Shown piece by piece: positions 6,207-6,599 of a stretch of DNA of 6,599 nt. The DNA is from Campylobacterota bacterium (GTDB lineage Bacteria; Campylobacterota; Campylobacteria; Campylobacterales; Sulfurovaceae). Position 1 is the first letter of the stretch, and the number at the start of each line of letters is the position of its first letter. Location of the stretch: contig DSAK01000098.1 of NCBI GenBank assembly GCA_011372825.1, positions 1-6,599 on the forward strand, in the 5' to 3' direction. Made by a program: the position numbers and the translations under genes. The notes below the pieces were generated by a model. The model ran no database searches. It was given only the letters and a program-made list of their open reading frames with translations, and was not told the DNA's origin.

Positions 6207-6286
6207 TATAAACCTCTCTTCTTGGATTCAAAGCAAAGCTTCTTATCCGATTTATCTCACTCAAGCTTCACTTTTTTCTCAGACAA
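6206..6286 (-). other. Interrupted small reading frame between rho and murI
   Basis: A TTG at 6286-6284 is preceded, 4 nt away, by AGAGAGGA (6298-6291), as good a Shine-Dalgarno as that of murI. The frame reads LSEKKVKLE, then TGA, then DKSDKKLCFESKKRGL and TAG, 27 codons in all. The final TAG shares one base with the murI GTG (TAGTG), an arrangement typical of translational coupling. It may be a 9-residue leader peptide, a small lysine-rich protein broken by one TGA (for example from TGG), or chance. No known family is recognised. Confidence 0.25.
6213..6219 (-). promoter_or_regulatory. Ribosome binding site of murI
   Basis: On the minus strand AGAGAGG lies 6 nt before the GTG start of murI, supporting this unusual start codon. 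Confidence 0.75.
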
Positions 6287-6299
6287 AAAATCCTCTCTA

Positions 6300-6599
6300 T
6301 CATCTACCATCATTCATGATAGACAAAAATTCATCATTATTTTTTGTTTTGAGCATTTTAGAAAACAAAAACTTCAACCCCTCAACCTCTTCCATATTTT
6401 GCATCGCATTTCTGATAGCCCAAACTTTTTGGAGAGTATCAGGAGTCATGAGCAGCTCCTCTTTTCTGGTTCCAGATTTGACCACATCAATAGCTGGATA
6501 GATTCTCCTATCAGAGACATATCTACTCAAGATCACTTCAGAGTTTCCAGTCCCCTTGAACTCTTCAAAGATCACCTCATCCATACGGCTCCCCGTCTC
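6300..6599 (-). CDS. rho: Transcription termination factor Rho, C-terminal part (5' end outside window)
   Basis: The frame is open to the window edge and gives the last 99 residues, starting ETGSRMDEVIFEEFKGTGN, so the real start lies beyond position 6599. This is the end of the RecA-like ATPase domain of Rho, the hexameric RNA helicase that releases untranslated transcripts. FEEFKGTGN and the segment SDRRIYPAID match the family closely. SGTRKEELL contains the arginine equivalent to E. coli Arg366, the finger that acts on ATP in the next subunit. The tail NDEFLSIMNDGR ends at the normal place. The presence of Rho fits the lack of clear intrinsic terminators after several genes here. murI follows 93 nt downstream. 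Confidence 0.97.
   Translation of the reverse strand, partial: ETGSRMDEVIFEEFKGTGNSEVILSRYVSDRRIYPAIDVVKSGTRKEELLMTPDTLQKVWAIRNAMQNMEEVEGLKFLFSKMLKTKNNDEFLSIMNDGR

Noticed and set aside
6316..6501. Plus-strand frame of 61 codons
   Set aside because: It is antisense to the conserved C-terminus of Rho.

Overview
The window comes from an AT-rich bacterial chromosome, most likely a member of the Campylobacterota (the former Epsilonproteobacteria), perhaps a Sulfurimonas/Sulfuricurvum/Sulfurovum-like environmental lineage. The reasons are the protein style of Der, the frequent use of the isoleucine codon ATA, a rho-murI gene pair like that of Helicobacter pylori, and promoters with a good -10 box but no recognisable -35 box. 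The genus cannot be fixed from the sequence alone.

Positions 1-1585 (+) hold the 3' end of a set of minor pilin/pseudopilin genes: the C-terminus of one pilin-like protein, a 305-aa pilin-like protein with a class III leader and an EF-hand-type calcium loop, and a 161-aa one that lacks the usual Glu+5. Gene order, sizes and motifs resemble the tip trio GspI-J-K of type II secretion, or PilV-W-X of type IV pili. The genes are spaced 1 nt apart or overlap by 4 nt, so they are probably one operon.

Positions 1586-2224 (+) carry long-form hpf, the ribosome hibernation factor, behind a short leader. The leader holds a strong hairpin/dyad and a second copy of its core 52 bp upstream; a third copy lies inside hpf. 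Between hpf and der is a perfect 30-bp palindrome followed at once by an extended -10 promoter.

Positions 2314-5279 (+) form a tight set: der (ribosome-assembly GTPase), trpS (tryptophanyl-tRNA synthetase) and a seven-helix TRIC/UPF0126-type membrane protein. With hpf this is mainly a translation neighbourhood.

Positions 5280-5423 are the convergent gap. It contains no intact gene, but the minus strand shows protein-like sequence in two frames directly after murI, possibly the remains of a lost gene. Positions 5424-6599 (-) carry murI (glutamate racemase, GTG start) and, upstream of it, the C-terminal 99 residues of transcription terminator Rho, cut by the window edge. The 93-nt rho-murI gap holds a 26-codon frame with its own Shine-Dalgarno, broken by one TGA and ending on the murI start codon.

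Most of the window is ordinary core genome. No mobile element, CRISPR array, tRNA or rRNA was seen. The points worth following up are the repeated ATAG-N3-CTAT dyads around hpf, the long palindrome, the calcium-loop pilin and the two gene-remnant or small-ORF candidates.
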